DNA of 17,229 nucleotides from Dehalococcoidia bacterium (GTDB lineage: Bacteria; Chloroflexota; Dehalococcoidia; UBA3495), in contig JAPKDE010000032.1 of assembly GCA_028822675.1 (NCBI GenBank), forward strand, positions 1 to 17,229, written 5' to 3'. Every line of letters starts with the position of its first letter. Position 1 is the first letter of the stretch. The translations under genes and the position numbers were made by a program. The notes beneath the pieces were generated by a model. That model made no database searches, was not told the origin of the DNA, and was given only the letters and a program-made list of their open reading frames with translations. Positions 14,876-17,229 of this stretch are shown piece after piece.

Positions 14876-15430
14876 TCAGCCAGTGCCGTTGGACTGACCT
14901 GAAATCTCGTCAAGCCCGTTATTCAAACCGTTGGCCTGACCTCGGACCATTGCGACTACGCCGGTTCGGTGCATCTCTAGGATCCCGAATGGAGCCAATA
15001 GGTCGTTCAGGGCGTTTACTTTATCCTCTTCGCCGGTGATCTCGATGACCATAGATTTTCGGCCAACGTCGATGATATTGGCCCGAAAGAGGTTTACGAT
15101 CTGGATTATCTCGCCCCTAGTCCCGGTGGTGGTCTTGACCTTGATTAGGGCCAACTCACGGGCCAGGATGCGCTCGTTGGTGATATCGGCCACTTCAAGG
15201 ACATCAATGAGTTTGTCCAGTTGTTTGGCCACCTGGCCCACGGTGTAATCATCGCCGTCGACTACAAATGTCATACGCGATAGGCCCGGCTGCTCGCTGT
15301 TGCCCACGGCCAGACTGACAATGTTGAACCCCCGGCGGCGGAACATGCTGGCCACGCGGGTTAACACGCCTGGTTTGTCTTCGACCAGGGCAATCAACGT
15401 GTGTAGCTCTCTGGTTTTTGTCTGGACCAT
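14876..15430 (-). CDS. ilvN: Acetolactate synthase small (regulatory) subunit
   Basis: The regulatory partner of IlvB; it raises catalytic activity and carries valine feedback control. The 184-residue protein has an N-terminal ACT domain (LHTLIALVEDKPGVLTRVASMFRRRGFNIVSL) followed by the usual C-terminal ALS_ss domain (ELALIKVKT, GEIIQIVNLFRANIIDVG, EITGEEDKVNALNDLL). I chose the ATG at 15430, one base after the ilvB stop (TAAAATG), which suggests translational coupling. A TTG at 15439 would add three residues and overlap ilvB by 8 bp. The last ~20 residues are Gly/Asn/Ser-rich (NGLNNGLDEISGQSNGTG), a small species-specific tail. Confidence 0.95.
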   Translation of the reverse strand: MVQTKTRELHTLIALVEDKPGVLTRVASMFRRRGFNIVSLAVGNSEQPGLSRMTFVVDGDDYTVGQVAKQLDKLIDVLEVADITNERILARELALIKVKTTTGTRGEIIQIVNLFRANIIDVGRKSMVIEITGEEDKVNALNDLLAPFGILEMHRTGVVAMVRGQANGLNNGLDEISGQSNGTG

Positions 15431-15431
15431 T

Positions 15432-17126
15432 TTAGGCAATCTCTTTGGACGCCGGTTCTTCTAGCATTTCTTTGACCGATTGGCCCGAGGGAATAAATGG
15501 GAACAAGCCCTCGTCTTCCTTCACGATGAAGTCGACAATCACCGGTCCGGCGGTCTCCATGGCTTGCTGCACAGCGTCCGCCACCTCTTCCTTTTTGGTG
15601 ACTCGAATACCTCGGATTCCGTAGGCCTCCGCGATCTTCACGAAGTCGGGGTTGCCAGTGTATTGGCTGGCGATGTATGTCTCGTCGAAGAACAGTTCCT
15701 GCAACTGATGGACCAGGCCAAGCGAGTTGTTGTTCAAGATGGCGAATTTGATATCTGCGCGACTCTCCACCGCAGTGGCGATGTCGCACATGGTCATCTG
15801 GAATCCGCCGTCGCCGGCGACCGACCACACGGTGGTGTCGGGCCGTCCAATCTGGGCGCCCAGTGCGGCAGGGACTTCGAATCCCATGGTTCCCAACCCG
15901 CCCGAAGTTATGAAGGTATTGGGCTCGGTGAACTTGCAATGCTGAGCGGCCCACATCTGGTGCATGCCTACGCCGGTCACAACGATGCCACGGCCCTGCG
16001 TTATTTCGGTCAACTGCTGTAACACAAACTGGGGCAGGAGTTCATCGGACTCGCGGACGATATGCGACGGGTGTTGGGCTTTTAGTTCATCGATTCGCCG
16101 CAGCCAATCGATATGAACGTTGGCCTCAATCTTGGGCAGCAATTGTCCTAGGACTTCTTTTAGGTCGCCGACGATCCCCACGGAAGTCGGGACGTTCTTG
16201 TCCACCTCGGATGCGTCGATGTCCACGTGAATGAACTTGGCGTTGGGAGCGAATGCTGATAACCGGCCGGTAACGCGGTCGTCGAACCGCATACCCAGAC
16301 CGATGATCAAGTCGGACTCGTCGATGGCCAGGTTGTTATAGGCCATGCCGTGCATGCCCGACATGCCAAGGCTCAGTTCGTGGTCCGATGGGATCGAACT
16401 GATACCCAACAGCGTCGTAATAACCGGGATCTGGGCCTTCTCCGCAATCTCGGTCAAGAGACCGTAGGAATGGGAGATGAGCACGCCGTGGCCGGCCATG
16501 ATTAAGGGCCGTTCGGATTTGTTGATCAGTTTGGCGGCGGCGGCCACCTGAGCCTCAGGTGCTTCGCCCGGAACCTTGTATCCGGGCAATTTGGTCTCTG
16601 TGGGCCAGATAAATTCTGTCTTCTCGCCGAGTAAAACGTCCCTGGGAATGTCCACCAAGACCGGGCCAGGACGTCCGGTGCGCGCGATGTGGAAGGCATC
16701 GTGAATGGCTTGGGCAACGTCTTTCACGTCCATGACCAGCATGTTGTGCTTGGTGATAGGTAGGGTGACGCCGGTGACATCGGTTTCTTGGAAGGCGTCG
16801 GTGCCGATGGCCGGCCTGGGAACCTGACCGGTGATGGCGACCATAGGGACTGAGTCCATTTGAGCGGAGGCGATGCCGGTGACCAGGTTGGTGGCGCCGG
16901 GGCCGGAGGTGGCAACACAAACGCCGACCTTGCCGGTGGCGCGGGCAAAACCGTCGGCGGCCATGGCGGCGGCCTGTTCGTGGCGCACCAAGATGTGCCG
17001 GATGGCCGGGTAGGTGGAGAGGGCTCCATACAGAGGAAGCACCGCACCGCCGGGCAGTCCAAATACCACGTCAACGCCCTCTTTAAGAAGGCTTTCGCAA
17101 ACTATTTCAGCGCCGGTTAGTTCCAT
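15432..17126 (-). CDS. ilvB: Acetolactate synthase large (catalytic) subunit
   Basis: A ThDP- and FAD-dependent enzyme making acetolactate or acetohydroxybutyrate, the first common step of branched-chain synthesis. At 564 residues it is full length. The three domains are in order: the PYR domain with GLPGGAVLPLY (23-33) and catalytic E50 in VRHEQAAAMAADGFARATG; the central FAD/DHS-like domain (IIGLGMRFDDRVTG, 274-287); and the PP domain with the ThDP-binding AGDGGFQMT (437-445) through NNNSLG (465-470). Position 475 is Leu (LVHQLQELFF), where most acetolactate synthases have Trp. The ribosome-binding site is weak (AGTGGAAT). It is the first gene of the operon, and ilvN follows after one base. 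Confidence 0.96.
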   Translation of the reverse strand: MELTGAEIVCESLLKEGVDVVFGLPGGAVLPLYGALSTYPAIRHILVRHEQAAAMAADGFARATGKVGVCVATSGPGATNLVTGIASAQMDSVPMVAITGQVPRPAIGTDAFQETDVTGVTLPITKHNMLVMDVKDVAQAIHDAFHIARTGRPGPVLVDIPRDVLLGEKTEFIWPTETKLPGYKVPGEAPEAQVAAAAKLINKSERPLIMAGHGVLISHSYGLLTEIAEKAQIPVITTLLGISSIPSDHELSLGMSGMHGMAYNNLAIDESDLIIGLGMRFDDRVTGRLSAFAPNAKFIHVDIDASEVDKNVPTSVGIVGDLKEVLGQLLPKIEANVHIDWLRRIDELKAQHPSHIVRESDELLPQFVLQQLTEITQGRGIVVTGVGMHQMWAAQHCKFTEPNTFITSGGLGTMGFEVPAALGAQIGRPDTTVWSVAGDGGFQMTMCDIATAVESRADIKFAILNNNSLGLVHQLQELFFDETYIASQYTGNPDFVKIAEAYGIRGIRVTKKEEVADAVQQAMETAGPVIVDFIVKEDEGLFPFIPSGQSVKEMLEEPASKEIA

Positions 17127-17229
17127 TTTTTATTCCACTGCCTCGCTCATCCGGATCTCCGACTGATGTCGCGAGTCCTGCTCATCCTGAGCTCCGATTA
17201 CAGTCGAGAGTCACGATGAAATCGGACTT
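17127..17229 (-). promoter_or_regulatory. Upstream region of ilvB with an imperfect direct repeat
   Basis: No ORF of note. Two 23-bp copies matching at 16 positions start TCCGACTGATGTCGCGAGTC (17158-17180) and TCCGATTACAGTCGAGAGTC (17193-17215). Between them is the hairpin GCTCA-TCC-TGAGC (17180-17192). The 35-bp period and the place upstream of ilvB would suit a regulator site or a leader RNA. I see no T-box signature. The window ends before the region does. Confidence 0.3.

Noticed and set aside
15480..16022. Plus-strand ORF of 180 codons inside ilvB
   Set aside because: It is antisense to the conserved ThDP-binding domain and has no family motifs or ribosome-binding site.
17127..17229. 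T-box leader of the ilv operon
   Set aside because: No T-box consensus or terminator/antiterminator pair is visible in the bases available.

Overview
This is a moderate-GC bacterial window with densely packed genes on both strands. The contents are a complete ilvB-ilvN-ilvC-leuA branched-chain amino acid operon, a family III CoA-transferase, a cytochrome P450, a quinone-reductase-like MDR enzyme, a large ATP-PEPCK-like protein, and a GreA protein with an unusual extra domain. This mix would suit a free-living, probably environmental Chloroflexota (SAR202/Dehalococcoidia-like) genome. That assignment is inference from gene content only; there is no rRNA or other marker gene here.

Layout. 1-53 is the first 17 codons of an unidentified minus-strand gene. 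168-473 (-) is a small MIP18/DUF59 protein with a very good promoter whose -35 box lies in a palindrome. 597-659 is an imperfect inverted repeat of the REP/MITE type. 710-1678 (-) is an NAD(P)H:quinone-reductase-like enzyme, and 1874-4147 (-) a 757-residue PEPCK-like protein with its own terminator. About 700 bp of non-coding DNA (4148-4850) then separate this leftward block from a plus-strand gene (4851-5672). That gene fuses a tyrosine-recombinase-type SAM-like (core-binding) domain to a complete GreA-type transcription factor, and is followed by two look-alike terminators.

5880-6341 (-) is an AhpE-like peroxiredoxin. The peroxidatic cysteine codon (codon 45) is replaced by an in-frame TGA, followed at the expected distance by a stem-loop of bacterial SECIS type. 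It is most likely a selenoprotein that an ordinary gene caller would split into two fragments. Divergent from it is a metallo-beta-lactamase-fold exonuclease (6539-7528, +).

7564-11877 is a decaying stretch. A sodium symporter of the NSS/SLC6 family (-) carries a frameshift and an in-frame TAA. A CoA-transferase (+) is intact but has an odd half-domain arrangement. A cytochrome P450 (+) has a single nonsense codon one residue before its ExxR motif. Either the region is under relaxed selection or the assembly has local errors.

11958-17126 (-) is the operon ilvB > ilvN > ilvC > (36-codon small ORF) > leuA, transcribed leftward. It encodes acetolactate synthase (both subunits), ketol-acid reductoisomerase and 2-isopropylmalate synthase; ilvD and leuBCD are not in the window. 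Between ilvC and leuA lies a small ORF with a good ribosome-binding site. It ends inside alternative, mutually exclusive stem-loops that reach the leuA ribosome-binding region, which is an attenuator-like layout.

The observations I rate highest are the TGA-containing peroxiredoxin with its SECIS candidate, the SAM-like/GreA fusion, and the small ORF with switch-like structure ahead of leuA.
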